Assembly (NCBI RefSeq): GCF_002973595.1
Contig: NZ_PVEO01000005.1
Span: 124,001 to 188,000, forward strand
Direction: 5' to 3'
From: Jejuia pallidilutea
GTDB taxonomy: Bacteria > Bacteroidota > Bacteroidia > Flavobacteriales > Flavobacteriaceae
DNA: 64,000 nucleotides
Shown: piece by piece, positions 8,249 through 18,223 of the stretch
Layout: each line of letters begins with the position of its first letter
Numbering within the stretch: position 1 is the first letter of the stretch
The notes under the pieces: model-generated
Told to the model about the DNA's origin: nothing
The model's input: the letters and a program-made list of their open reading frames with translations, nothing else
Databases searched by the model: none
Position numbers and translations under genes: made by a program

Positions 8249-8416
8249 AATTTTTTTTTGAGGTAACTGCAACAAAAATAAGGTTTTTAGTATATTTTTA
8301 ATTTTGATTAAGACAATCTTAAGATTTAGCATTTCTACATTAAGAAGTTTTATCATTTTAAGGCTAAATTGATTAACTTCACTCAACCAACGTTACCATT
8401 TACCCAATTATTGTTT

Positions 8417-8444
8417 TTTGGAATGGCTTTTGACGGTAATTTAG
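8417..8444 (+). promoter_or_regulatory. Candidate promoter for the alpha-2-macroglobulin gene
   Basis: TTTG at 8417-8420 and TAATTTAG at 8437-8444 (one mismatch to TAnnTTTG), spaced by 16 bases, 17 bases before the ATG at 8461. Confidence 0.45.
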
Positions 8445-8460
8445 TGACAAAATTCAACAC

Positions 8461-11400
8461 ATGAAACAGCCAGTTTTTTTATTTATGATATTATTATTTT
8501 CTACTTTTTCACAAGCGCAAAACCCAAATTACGACACGTTATGGCGCGAGGTTGAAAAGTTTGAAACCGATGGTTTGCCACAATCTGCCCTAAAAGTAGT
8601 TAAGCAAATTGAAACCCAAGCCCATAAGGACAACAACCAGCCACAGCGCATTAAAACCATGTTATTTAAAAGCAAATTTGCTTTAACTTTAAAGGAAAAT
8701 GCCCAGTTACATATTATCAACGAATTTAAAACCCAAATTTCTGAAAGTGAATTCCCTACCAAAAACATACTAGAAAGTATTTTGGCGAATCTGTATTGGC
8801 AATATTTTCAACAAAACCGATACAAATTTTATAACCGCACCAAAACGTTTAAAAAAGTTGACGCCGAAGATTTTAGAACTTGGGATTTAGAAACGCTTTT
8901 TGCAGAAGTACATTTACATTTTCAAAAGTCTTTAGAAAACGGATTGCTTTTACAACAAGAGCCATTAAAAAAATACGATGCGCTGCTTAACGAACAGAAA
9001 GACTCTAAAATTTACAGGCCTACTCTGTTCGATTTTTTAAGCCATACCGCATTGGAATTCTATAAAACAAACGAATCCCATATTACCAAACCTTCCTATA
9101 AATTTGAAATTGATAATTCTGATTTTATAAAGCATGCCGAAGCGTTTTCAGTTTTAAATATAACTTCTAAAGATACAGCATCATTACAATTGCATGCTTT
9201 AAAAATTTATAAAGCCTTAATTCGGTTTCACTTAAAAGACGTTACACCTTTTGCACTAGCCGATGTGAATATTGAGCGTTTAAAGTTTGTACATGAACAT
9301 GCCAATTTTAATGATAAAGATGAATTATTATTGGCTTCTTTAAGGTTAGAACGCAATCAATTAAAATCTCATGAAGTTTCTGGATTATATGATTTTGAAA
9401 TTGCATCAATTTACTACGAACAAAGTAAACAATATATTCCCAAGACACAAGAAGAGAATCGCTGGAAAGCTAAGGAAGCTATAGAAATATGCAATTCCGT
9501 TATATCAAAATTCCCCAAAAGTAAAGGTGCTGAAAAATGCAGTATTTTAAAATCCCAAATACTAGCGCCACTACTCCAAATTACTGCTGAAGCCTTTTTA
9601 CCAACTCAAAACATCTCACGAGTATTAGTAAGCTATAAAAATTTAGATAATATTACTTTTAAGGCATACCGAATTTCTGAAAAACAATTTGAAAACTTCA
9701 ATAAGACTTACAGACAAGATGAACAATGGACATTCATTCAAAAATTAAATGCATCTGAAACATGGAGCGCTACACTTAAAAATGAGCAAGACTACCAACG
9801 CCATACAACTGAAGTTTTAATACCTAAGTTAAACAATGGCAGGTATATAATAGTTGCAACAACGCAACAAAACAGCGACAATAATTTTGCGTTTGCACAA
9901 TTACAGGTAACAAACCTTGCTTTAGCAGAAAGTGAAACCCAAGATTACAAAATATTTCAAATTATTAACAGAAATAATGGAACGCCTGTAGCTGGAGCAA
10001 AAGTTGAAATATTCTATTACAAACGCAACAACAAAAATATTCAATTTGAAAACCACACATCAGATGAACTAGGGCAAGTAGAGCTAAAAAAGTTAGGAAG
10101 TGGCTGGTATAGAACTATTAACCTAAAAATAAAAAACGGTAGCGAACTTGCCTATTTTGGAGAGTATTACTTGAATCAGCGCTATAAACTTCAAGAGCAA
10201 AACACACGATATAAGGCCTTTATTTTTACAGACAGAAGCATTTACAGACCAGGACAAACGGTTTATTTTAAAGCCATTACAATGAAAACAGATGGTAATA
10301 AATCTGAAGTTTTGGCAAACGAAACTATAAATGCCACACTTTATAATGTTAATGGTGAAAACATAAAAAAACTAAGCTTTACAACCAACGAATTTGGATC
10401 GGTTTCGGGTGAGTTTATCTTGCCTAACAACGGCCTAAACGGTGAATATCGTATTGAATTAAATTCTGAAAAAAGATTTTTCACAAACAATCAAACCTAT
10501 TTTTCTGTAGAGGAATACAAGCGCCCAAATTTTGAAACTAAATTCAGCCCAATTACTGAAACCTTTAAAATTAATGATTCTATTACTGTAAACGGAACTG
10601 CTTTAGCTTACGCTGGCAGCAATATTACAAATGCTGTAGTTGTTTACCGCGTACATAGAAAAGTGCAGTATCCTCGCTGGTATTTTTGGTATCGCCCATA
10701 CATAAATAGCGAGCCTCAAGAAATTACCTATGGCGAAAGTGTTACTAACGATAAAGGTGAATTTAAAATTACTTTTAAAGCCATACCAGACCAAAGTGTT
10801 GATAAAAGCAGCCTACCTATTTTTCAATATGAAGTTACCGCCGATGTTACTGATATAAATGGTGAGACCCGAAGTGCAACTACAATTGTAAACGTTGGCT
10901 ACCATGCATTAACGGCTAATATAAGTATAGATAACTTAATAGATAAGTCTAAAAAAAACCACAACATAACTATTAATACAAAAAATTTAAATGGTGAATT
11001 TATTCCAGCAAAGGGCACTATTAAAATTTACAAATTAAATGCACCAAATTATGTATTGAGACAACGCCCATGGCCAGCTCCAGATTATCAAAAACTATCA
11101 AAAGAAGACTTTAAACATCTATTTCCACATGATGCATATACTAATGAAGACGATGCCAACAACTGGAAAAAAGGCCCTTTAGTTTTAGAAAAATCGTTTA
11201 ATACTGAAACATCTAAAACTATAGAGTTGGGCAGGATAAAAAAATGGGCATCTGGTGCGTATATTATCACATTAGAAACCAAGGATAAATTTGGACAAAT
11301 AGTTAAAGATGAAGCAAAAACAATGCTGTTTAGTGAGAACGACAAAACACTTCCAGATCATCAGTTATTCAATATCACTACGGACAAATCGTCTTATAAT

Positions 11401-14400
11401 ATTGGAGATACTGCACATATCACTATTGCATCTTCAGCTGAAAATATTGCCGTAACCATAACAGTTGAAAAAGACAGAACTATTATAAAAAAGGAAATTA
11501 TCACGCTTAATAACAACAAAAGAGTGATTAGCGTTCCAGTAACCCAAGATGATTTAGGTGGTTTTGCGGTGAATTATAGTTTTGCAGCATTCAATAGTTT
11601 TCAATCTGGTGATGTTGCCATAGCTGTACCCTACCCAAGCACAGATTTATATATTGAAACACTAACCTTTAGAGATAAGCTACAACCGGGAACCAAAGAG
11701 ACTTGGCAGTTTAAAATTAAAGGTCCTAAAGGTGATAAAGTGAGTGCCGAATTATTAGCAAGTATGTACGACGTATCGCTAGACCAATTTAAATCGCATA
11801 ACTGGAATTTTAATCCCATTCAAAAGCCAACCTATTATTCGTATAATAACGCGACGGGGCAAAGTAGTTTTGGTACACAATATTTTAGAGTGTATCAAGA
11901 ACGCTTCTCTCATAGATTTACACCTCAAGGTTATGATAGATTGAATTGGTTTGGGTTATATTTTGGACAAAGTAATTATTTAAGAAAAGCACTATCTGGG
12001 AGAGTAGCTGGAGTTCAAATTGTTGAAAATGATGCTATTGAAGAAGAACAAGTGCCTTTTATGGTAGCTAATGAAGAAAGTTTAGAAGAAAAGGTTGTTC
12101 TCGGTTATGGCACAAAAAACAAAGCTCCTACAAAACCCAATGCTGAAAAATTAGAAAAAGAAAAACCAAACTTCGACAACATCAAAATCCGTAAAAACCT
12201 GCAAGAAACTGCCTTTTTCTTTCCGCAGTTACAAACAGATGCAGAGGGCAATATAAGTTTTAGCTTTACTACCCCGGAATCCTTAACACAATGGAAACTG
12301 CAATTATTAGCGCATACCAAAACTTTAGAAAGTGCTACAACACGTTTAACGGCAGTAACGCAAAAAGAATTAATGGTAATACCTAACGCACCACGATTTT
12401 TACGTGAGGGCGACAACATCACCATAAGCACGAAAATTGCAAATCTTTCAGATAAAGCACTTTCAGGAGAAGCTAAATTGGTTTTAACTGATGCTATTTC
12501 TGGAGAAAATATTACGGAAAATCTTGTTGAGGCTAGCTCAGTCGAAACCTTTTCAGTAGAAAAAGAAAATAACACCCAAGTTTCTTGGAAATTATCCATT
12601 CCAGATAATGTACAAGCGGTTCAATATAAAATATTAGCAGCGTCAGGGGACTTTAGTGATGGTGAGCAAAATGCACTTCCTGTACTTTCAAACAGAATGT
12701 TGGTTACAGAAACCTTACCTATGTGGGTAAAAAGCAACGAGACGAGAAGCTTTACTTTGGATAAGTTAAAAACAAATACCTCTACAACGCTTAAACATCA
12801 TAAGCTGACTTTGGAAATGACTTCTAATCCAGCGTGGTATGCGGTACAAGCATTGCCCTACTTGATGGAATATCCGTATGAGTGTAATGAGCAAACCTTT
12901 TCAAGGTATTATGCCAATGCTTTAGCGAGCCATATTGCGAATTCAAACCCTAGAATTCAGGAAGTCTTTAATCAATGGCGAAATGCAGACGCACTTATCT
13001 CTAATCTTGAAAAGAATGAAGAATTAAAATCGATTTTAATTGAAGAAACCCCTTGGTTACGTGATGCGCAAAGCGAAACCGAACAGAAAAAACGTATTGC
13101 GCTTTTATTCGATTTAAATAAAATGAATAATGAATTAGAGTCGGCCATCAACAAATTGAAAAGCAATCAAATGAATTCTGGTGGTTGGTCTTGGTTTAAA
13201 GGCGGAAATGAAAACCGATACATCACACAGCATATTATTGCTGGTTTTGGGCATTTAAATAAATTGAATGTCATTTCGACAGAGCGAGGAAAGAGCGACG
13301 AGAAATCTTATTTTGAAATGATTTCAAAAGCTATCTATTATTTGGATAACGAATTCATCAAAGCATACAAAGACATTAGAAAATACGATGCAAAAGTAGA
13401 CTTAAACAAAGACCATTTAAGCCATATACAATTGCATTATTTGTATATGCGAAGCTTTTTTCCAAATGTAAAAGCATCAGAAGAAGTAAAAGACATTATA
13501 GCTTATTACCAATCGCAAATTCAAAAGTATTGGTTAAAACGATCGTTATATGCCAAAGGTATGATGGCATTGGTTTCATATAGAAATAATGATATAAAAA
13601 CAGCTTCAAAAATTTTGAAATCTTTGAAGGAAACTAGTATTACTTCGGATGAATTGGGCATGTATTGGAAATCGAATACCAACTCTTGGTACTGGCACCA
13701 AGCGCCTATTGAAACGCAAGCCCTATTAATTGAAGCTTTTGGTGAAGCTGGTTCTGTCATTCATAGTGACACGAAGAATCTTGAAACCATTGACAATTTA
13801 AAAATCTGGTTACTTAAAAATAAGCAGACCAATAACTGGAAAACCACTAAAGCCACCACAGAAGCAGTTTACGCCTTGTTACTTCAAGGTAGCGATTGGT
13901 TATCAGTAACCAATATGGTTGATGTAGTTTTGGGCGGACAACAAATAGAGCCTTCTAAATTAGAACATGTAAAAGTTGAAGCGGGCACTGGTTATTATAA
14001 AACCTCATGGCATTCCTCTGAAATACAGCCAAAAATGGCAGAGGTTGAAATTTCTAAAAAAGGTCAAGGTATCGCTTGGGGTGCTTTATACTGGCAATAT
14101 TTTGAAGATTTAGATAAAATTACTTCAGCAGAAAAGCCATTAAGTTTGAAGAAGAAATTATTTCTAAAAACCAATACAGATACTGGTGAGGTAATTAAAC
14201 AAATTACTTCTCACACCAAATTAAAAGTAGGTGATTTAGTTAGAGTTCGTATTGAATTACGAAGCGATAGAAACATGGAATTTTTGCATATGAAAGATAT
14301 GAGGGCTTCTGGTTTAGAACCTGTAAACGTCCTTTCAAAATACAAATGGCAGGATGGGTTAGGCTATTATGAAAGTACTAAAGACGCCTCAACCAATTTC

Positions 14401-14565
14401 TTTTTTGATTATTTACCAAAAGGCGTTTATGTGTTTGAATACGATTTACGAGTGAATAATGCAGGAAATATGAGTAATGGCATCACAACAATTCAAAGCA
14501 TGTATGCTCCAGAATTTAGTAGCCATAGCGAAGGCATAAGGATTTTGATAGAACAGTCTAAATAG
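8461..14565 (+). CDS. Large bacterial alpha-2-macroglobulin family protein, 2034 aa
   Basis: An exported giant protein with a signal peptide (MKQPVFLFMILLFSTFSQAQ). The middle has MG-type beta domains, including the MG2 signature FIFTDRSIYRPGQTVYFKA near residue 590. The alpha-2-macroglobulin core begins near KIRKNLQETAFFFPQL at about 1242. A thioester motif CNEQ spans 1475-1478 (C1475, Q1478), followed by an alpha-solenoid TED domain with GGWSWFKGG. Bacterial A2Ms trap proteases in the envelope. Unusually, ALSGRVAGVQI (1177-1187) and VVLGYGT (1212-1218) just before the core look like the plug and TonB-box-side motifs of SusC-type receptors. No PBP1C partner gene is adjacent. The family is certain. 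Confidence 0.93.
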   Translation: MKQPVFLFMILLFSTFSQAQNPNYDTLWREVEKFETDGLPQSALKVVKQIETQAHKDNNQPQRIKTMLFKSKFALTLKENAQLHIINEFKTQISESEFPTKNILESILANLYWQYFQQNRYKFYNRTKTFKKVDAEDFRTWDLETLFAEVHLHFQKSLENGLLLQQEPLKKYDALLNEQKDSKIYRPTLFDFLSHTALEFYKTNESHITKPSYKFEIDNSDFIKHAEAFSVLNITSKDTASLQLHALKIYKALIRFHLKDVTPFALADVNIERLKFVHEHANFNDKDELLLASLRLERNQLKSHEVSGLYDFEIASIYYEQSKQYIPKTQEENRWKAKEAIEICNSVISKFPKSKGAEKCSILKSQILAPLLQITAEAFLPTQNISRVLVSYKNLDNITFKAYRISEKQFENFNKTYRQDEQWTFIQKLNASETWSATLKNEQDYQRHTTEVLIPKLNNGRYIIVATTQQNSDNNFAFAQLQVTNLALAESETQDYKIFQIINRNNGTPVAGAKVEIFYYKRNNKNIQFENHTSDELGQVELKKLGSGWYRTINLKIKNGSELAYFGEYYLNQRYKLQEQNTRYKAFIFTDRSIYRPGQTVYFKAITMKTDGNKSEVLANETINATLYNVNGENIKKLSFTTNEFGSVSGEFILPNNGLNGEYRIELNSEKRFFTNNQTYFSVEEYKRPNFETKFSPITETFKINDSITVNGTALAYAGSNITNAVVVYRVHRKVQYPRWYFWYRPYINSEPQEITYGESVTNDKGEFKITFKAIPDQSVDKSSLPIFQYEVTADVTDINGETRSATTIVNVGYHALTANISIDNLIDKSKKNHNITINTKNLNGEFIPAKGTIKIYKLNAPNYVLRQRPWPAPDYQKLSKEDFKHLFPHDAYTNEDDANNWKKGPLVLEKSFNTETSKTIELGRIKKWASGAYIITLETKDKFGQIVKDEAKTMLFSENDKTLPDHQLFNITTDKSSYNIGDTAHITIASSAENIAVTITVEKDRTIIKKEIITLNNNKRVISVPVTQDDLGGFAVNYSFAAFNSFQSGDVAIAVPYPSTDLYIETLTFRDKLQPGTKETWQFKIKGPKGDKVSAELLASMYDVSLDQFKSHNWNFNPIQKPTYYSYNNATGQSSFGTQYFRVYQERFSHRFTPQGYDRLNWFGLYFGQSNYLRKALSGRVAGVQIVENDAIEEEQVPFMVANEESLEEKVVLGYGTKNKAPTKPNAEKLEKEKPNFDNIKIRKNLQETAFFFPQLQTDAEGNISFSFTTPESLTQWKLQLLAHTKTLESATTRLTAVTQKELMVIPNAPRFLREGDNITISTKIANLSDKALSGEAKLVLTDAISGENITENLVEASSVETFSVEKENNTQVSWKLSIPDNVQAVQYKILAASGDFSDGEQNALPVLSNRMLVTETLPMWVKSNETRSFTLDKLKTNTSTTLKHHKLTLEMTSNPAWYAVQALPYLMEYPYECNEQTFSRYYANALASHIANSNPRIQEVFNQWRNADALISNLEKNEELKSILIEETPWLRDAQSETEQKKRIALLFDLNKMNNELESAINKLKSNQMNSGGWSWFKGGNENRYITQHIIAGFGHLNKLNVISTERGKSDEKSYFEMISKAIYYLDNEFIKAYKDIRKYDAKVDLNKDHLSHIQLHYLYMRSFFPNVKASEEVKDIIAYYQSQIQKYWLKRSLYAKGMMALVSYRNNDIKTASKILKSLKETSITSDELGMYWKSNTNSWYWHQAPIETQALLIEAFGEAGSVIHSDTKNLETIDNLKIWLLKNKQTNNWKTTKATTEAVYALLLQGSDWLSVTNMVDVVLGGQQIEPSKLEHVKVEAGTGYYKTSWHSSEIQPKMAEVEISKKGQGIAWGALYWQYFEDLDKITSAEKPLSLKKKLFLKTNTDTGEVIKQITSHTKLKVGDLVRVRIELRSDRNMEFLHMKDMRASGLEPVNVLSKYKWQDGLGYYESTKDASTNFFFDYLPKGVYVFEYDLRVNNAGNMSNGITTIQSMYAPEFSSHSEGIRILIEQSK

Positions 14566-14614
14566 ATAAACCTTATATTTACACCGCATAAGAGTACTTT
14601 AACCTATAAAATGC

Positions 14615-15133
14615 ATGATTTATAGTGGCCCCAAAATTATTGACTTTTTTAAACTGCTTGCAGTATGCTGTTGTACTGTAGTATGCATTAGCTGTATTGC
14701 AAACCAAGATATATCCGCTTCTGAGAAAAAATCTGAAATACGGTATAAGCCAAAAATTGTCTTTGTGAGCTACAGTATTAAAAAAAATGAAAACGGAAAC
14801 AAAACTGTTGCATTTTTAGATTCAAAAAAAGTAGATGGCACACTTAAAAATCAAAAGAAAATACTGGATAAAAAAGGAAATTTAGGCGATTTAGTTTGTG
14901 CTCAACTCGATGCATCATCATCAATAGTATCGCAACAATTAGTTGAAAATCCATTAAAAAAAACCATAGAATATGTTGATGAAACCAAAAATTTTAAGGT
15001 TGTACAAATAGCGTTAGATAGTGCTAAGTTTACCGTAAGATTGCAATTATACCCAGAAACTAAGTATATTGCTATTAATTTAAATGGTGCTACACAACGT
15101 CCCATAGCTTTAACCAAGGTAAGTGAATTATGA
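14615..15133 (+). CDS. Hypothetical membrane-anchored or lipoprotein-like protein, 172 aa
   Basis: A hydrophobic N-terminal segment (about residues 10-28) is unusually Cys-rich (VCCCTVVCISC), but none of the Cys residues sits in a clean lipobox, so it may be a lipoprotein or a single-pass anchor. The remainder is a soluble, beta-rich region with a Lys-rich stretch and KTIEYVDE, VQIALDSAKFTVRLQLYP. Its stop codon overlaps the start of the M64 peptidase by four bases (ATGA), so the two are translationally coupled and may act together at the cell surface. I do not recognise the family. Confidence 0.6.
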   Translation: MIYSGPKIIDFFKLLAVCCCTVVCISCIANQDISASEKKSEIRYKPKIVFVSYSIKKNENGNKTVAFLDSKKVDGTLKNQKKILDKKGNLGDLVCAQLDASSSIVSQQLVENPLKKTIEYVDETKNFKVVQIALDSAKFTVRLQLYPETKYIAINLNGATQRPIALTKVSEL

Positions 15134-16548
15134 AACAATTCTTTACACTTTTAATATGTTTTGTTTGCAGTACAATTAGTTCTGCACAAGTTTTTCAAGT
15201 GGAAACCATAAAGCTTGCCGGAGATAACAATAACCGTATTAACATAGTAATACTTAGCGATGGTTATCAAGAAAGTGAACTAGACCAATTTGTTACGGAT
15301 GCTACTAATTTTTCAACTGAACTGTTTAGTCAATCGCCTTTTTTAGAATACAGTGATTATTTTAATGTGTATGCTATAAAAGTACCTTCGAACGAAAGTG
15401 GTGCCGACCATCCTGCAACAGCCACCGATGTTACGGAACCTCTTACGCCTATAAAAACAGTAGACACCTATTTTAATTCTACATTTGATGGTTTTGGGTC
15501 TCATAGGTTGTTGTTTTATGGTATAGACTGGCCAAGTTCAAATATTGCCAGATCAAAAATTATTTCTGTTCTAGCGGATAATTTTCCTGCTTACGATTCT
15601 GCTTTAATTTTAGTGAATTCAACAGTTTATGGTGGTAGCGGTGGCGAATTCCCTATGTCTTCAATGGCTACAAACGCTAACGAAATTGCTATTCATGAGC
15701 TGGGACATTCCCTTTTTGATTTGTTAGATGAATACTATCCAGGAGATGGAAGGTTAAGAGAAGATATTAATGCCACAAAAGAATCAGACCCAAGCGTGAT
15801 TAAATGGAAAAATTGGCTAGGAGATAACGGTGTTGGCATATACGCTTACGGCACTTCTGGAGAAGCGGCTACTTGGAATAGACCTCACCAAGGCTGTAAA
15901 ATGCGTTATTTAGGGTTTCCATTCTGCTCGGTTTGTAAAGAAGGTATGGTTGAGAAAATACACGATTTAGTATCGCCTGTTGATGATTTTACTCCCGATA
16001 ATTCAAGTAATATAGAAAACCCAACGTTTCCTTTGGATTTTGAATTGACTTTGATAAAACCAAACCCCAATACTTTGGAAAGTATCTGGACGTTAAATGG
16101 CACTACTATTGGAAATAATGTTGATATCATTTCATTGTTAGCTACAGATTTGATGGAGGGCACAAACACATTAACCTCGATTATTACCGACAATAGCCCA
16201 ATGCTAAGGGTTGATAATCATGAAACCGTGCATGTTACCACGGTAACGTGGACTATCAATTATTCTGCATTAAGCGTCGATGTTATAAATGCTAAATCGA
16301 ACAGCTATACTATTTCTTTATATCCAAATCCAACAAACGCTATACTTAATTTCAAGTTTGAAAGTAACACGGATACACCAATTACTGTAAATATTACAAG
16401 TTTGGATGGTAAGCAATCAAAATCGCTTATACTCTCCAATTATAAGTCAACCGAAATAAATATTAGCGATTTTAGCGCTGGCATTTATGTTGCCAATTTT
16501 TACACTAACAATACACTTATAGCTAGTAGAAAAATAGTTAAAAATTAA
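15130..16548 (+). CDS. Secreted M64-family zinc metallopeptidase with T9SS sorting domain, 472 aa
   Basis: After a signal peptide ending in STISSAQ, the protein shows the M64 (IgA peptidase) pattern: NIVILSDGYQESELDQF, FNVYAIKVPSNESGADHP, then the zinc motif HELGH at 189-193 with downstream DLLDEYYPG providing the third ligand region. Late Cys residues (GCKMRYLGFPFCSVCKEGM) probably form disulfides. From about residue 385, NSYTISLYPNPTNAILNF to the terminal RKIVKN is a type A T9SS C-terminal sorting domain. It is therefore exported across the outer membrane. It probably degrades proteins outside the cell; the exact substrate is unknown. Confidence 0.9.
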   Translation: MKQFFTLLICFVCSTISSAQVFQVETIKLAGDNNNRINIVILSDGYQESELDQFVTDATNFSTELFSQSPFLEYSDYFNVYAIKVPSNESGADHPATATDVTEPLTPIKTVDTYFNSTFDGFGSHRLLFYGIDWPSSNIARSKIISVLADNFPAYDSALILVNSTVYGGSGGEFPMSSMATNANEIAIHELGHSLFDLLDEYYPGDGRLREDINATKESDPSVIKWKNWLGDNGVGIYAYGTSGEAATWNRPHQGCKMRYLGFPFCSVCKEGMVEKIHDLVSPVDDFTPDNSSNIENPTFPLDFELTLIKPNPNTLESIWTLNGTTIGNNVDIISLLATDLMEGTNTLTSIITDNSPMLRVDNHETVHVTTVTWTINYSALSVDVINAKSNSYTISLYPNPTNAILNFKFESNTDTPITVNITSLDGKQSKSLILSNYKSTEINISDFSAGIYVANFYTNNTLIASRKIVKN

Positions 16549-16828
16549 AATAGGTTATCATTTTGTGGCGTACTATTATTTTATATAATTCCGTTCTGAG
16601 ATTTTAAATACTTAGACACATAACGTATTTATAGTCTGTTTTTTATTCAACCCCTAAATATTTCAGAACAATAGGCTTTATTATTTTTTAATACTAATTA
16701 TAGTATGTTTAGTTACAGCCCTTACCAAGTTTTAAAAAAAACCTGTGAGGGCTGCATATCTTATACTAACCTTATTGCTTAATGCAAGCACTAAATATTA
16801 GCAAATTGCTCATAAAAGACGAAACACA

Positions 16829-17548
16829 TTATTTTGAAGGCGGTGTGGTTGGGCGTACTTCAATTTTACTAGGTAACGTTCTGGGATGCATTTCTAAAAG
16901 ATCTACCACAAGTTTACCTATGTCCTCTATTTGAATTTTCCACGCATCGTTTTCACCTGGCTCATTATTATTAAAATAGGTTGAAACAGACCCTGGCATT
17001 ATGGTGCTTACTTTTACACCATGCTGCCTTAAATCTAACATTACGGCTTGGGTAAATCCTGTAACACCAAATTTACTGGCATTATAAGCTGCACCACCTG
17101 CAAAAAAGTTTGTGCCTGCCAAACTAGAAATAGTTATAAAATAGCCTTTAGATTTTTTTAGCGCTTCCACACCGGCCTTAATGGAATAAAATACGCCTGT
17201 AAGGTTTGTATCAATTACATCATGCCAATCTTTAAGCTCTAAATTTTCAATGCTACCAAAACGTCCTAAACCAGCATTGGCAATAATAATATCCAGTTTT
17301 CCAAAACGGCTTATAACAGTTTCTATTGCTTTTTCCTGACTTTTAAAATCCCTAACATCTGCCGCAATTCCAATAGCTTTGGCGCCAGTTAACGTATTAT
17401 CGTTTAAATGTTTAGCAGCTTCGTTGGCAGCATCCTCACTCCTACTTGTTACCGCTACATTTACACCTTTTTGCATTAATGCTTGGGCTACACCATAGCC
17501 AATACCTTTGGATCCTCCTGTTATTAAGGCCACTTTATTTTTAATCAT
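16829..17548 (-). CDS. SDR-family NAD(P)-dependent oxidoreductase, 239 aa
   Basis: A classical short-chain dehydrogenase/reductase. It has the cofactor motif TGGSKGIG (10-17), the NAG motif (91-93), the active-site Ser in TISS (141/142) and YNASK with Y155 and K159. SRSED after the second strand suggests NADP over NAD, since Arg follows the Ser in the usual 2'-phosphate pocket. Residues MPGSVSTYF cover the substrate lid. Length is normal. It is monocistronic, with a 280-base gap to the M64 gene in the convergent direction. The substrate cannot be told from sequence. Confidence 0.88.
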   Translation of the reverse strand: MIKNKVALITGGSKGIGYGVAQALMQKGVNVAVTSRSEDAANEAAKHLNDNTLTGAKAIGIAADVRDFKSQEKAIETVISRFGKLDIIIANAGLGRFGSIENLELKDWHDVIDTNLTGVFYSIKAGVEALKKSKGYFITISSLAGTNFFAGGAAYNASKFGVTGFTQAVMLDLRQHGVKVSTIMPGSVSTYFNNNEPGENDAWKIQIEDIGKLVVDLLEMHPRTLPSKIEVRPTTPPSK

Positions 17549-17636
17549 GATTCGTAATTTTTTAGTTTACGTAAAACTACAAAACATAAGAAAGAAAGTA
17601 GAATTTAAAATGTTAGGATAATTGTAAAATTGAGTA

Positions 17637-18161
17637 CTATTTTGTTTTGGGCGGAAATGTTTTAAATACCTTCTCTACTATTGCTGTAAAGCGTTCTTCT
17701 CTTTTTATAGGTTCTGCTTTTGGGTTAAAACTCGCTTCACTATTTGCCTGCCAAAATAACTGCTTATTAGAGGCATCTACAAAATCAAAAATAATTTGTT
17801 TGGTCATGTTAGACTGCCCTATTGGCAAACCTATAGAAATACCGCCACCTACGTTACCACCGCCGCCGCCAACGCCTACACCAACAGTTTCACGTTGTTG
17901 GTTACGAAATTCTGTAGTTTTAATATCAATTAAAAAATCTGGATTTTCAGAAATTACAAACCCAGTAGCCTGTAATTTTTGGTCTAAGGCATCCAACAAT
18001 CGCTTGGTATCTAGTTCGCTTAAACCAGTGTCCATATCACCAAAATATTGGTAGGTTTTGTATTTAGAGAAGTTTACCGCTTTATCATAATCGTAGGTTA
18101 CATAAATGGGCGCACAAGATATTACGAGAAATAAAACAATTATTGATAGAAGTTGTTTCAT
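17637..18161 (-). CDS. DUF4136 lipoprotein, 174 aa
   Basis: The N-terminus has a lipobox (LVISC, C16), so the protein is anchored in an outer-leaflet or periplasmic membrane. The body matches the DUF4136 pattern: YDKAVNFSKYKTYQYFGD near residue 25, AALDQKL-like helix, NPDFLIDIKTTE, a Gly/Val-rich loop (about 92-111) and a C-terminal LFWQANSEASF strand. This domain is common in Bacteroidota envelope proteins of unknown function. It is divergent from the alpha/beta hydrolase. Confidence 0.82.
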   Translation of the reverse strand: MKQLLSIIVLFLVISCAPIYVTYDYDKAVNFSKYKTYQYFGDMDTGLSELDTKRLLDALDQKLQATGFVISENPDFLIDIKTTEFRNQQRETVGVGVGGGGGNVGGGISIGLPIGQSNMTKQIIFDFVDASNKQLFWQANSEASFNPKAEPIKREERFTAIVEKVFKTFPPKTK

Positions 18162-18223
18162 GGCGTTTGTTTTTTAGATAAATTTAATCAAAAATTATGC
18201 CTTTGCGCATATATTCCACAAAC

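Noticed and set aside
8529-8768. Frames on the minus strand within the alpha-2-macroglobulin gene (also 10603, 11088, 12105, 13521)
   Set aside because: All lie opposite a single, clearly coding 2034-aa frame and show no family signatures.
16716-16754. CAGCCCTTAC / GTGAGGGCTG inverted repeat between the M64 and SDR genes
   Set aside because: The stem is plausible but the loop is long (19 nt) and there is no T run, so I do not call it a terminator.
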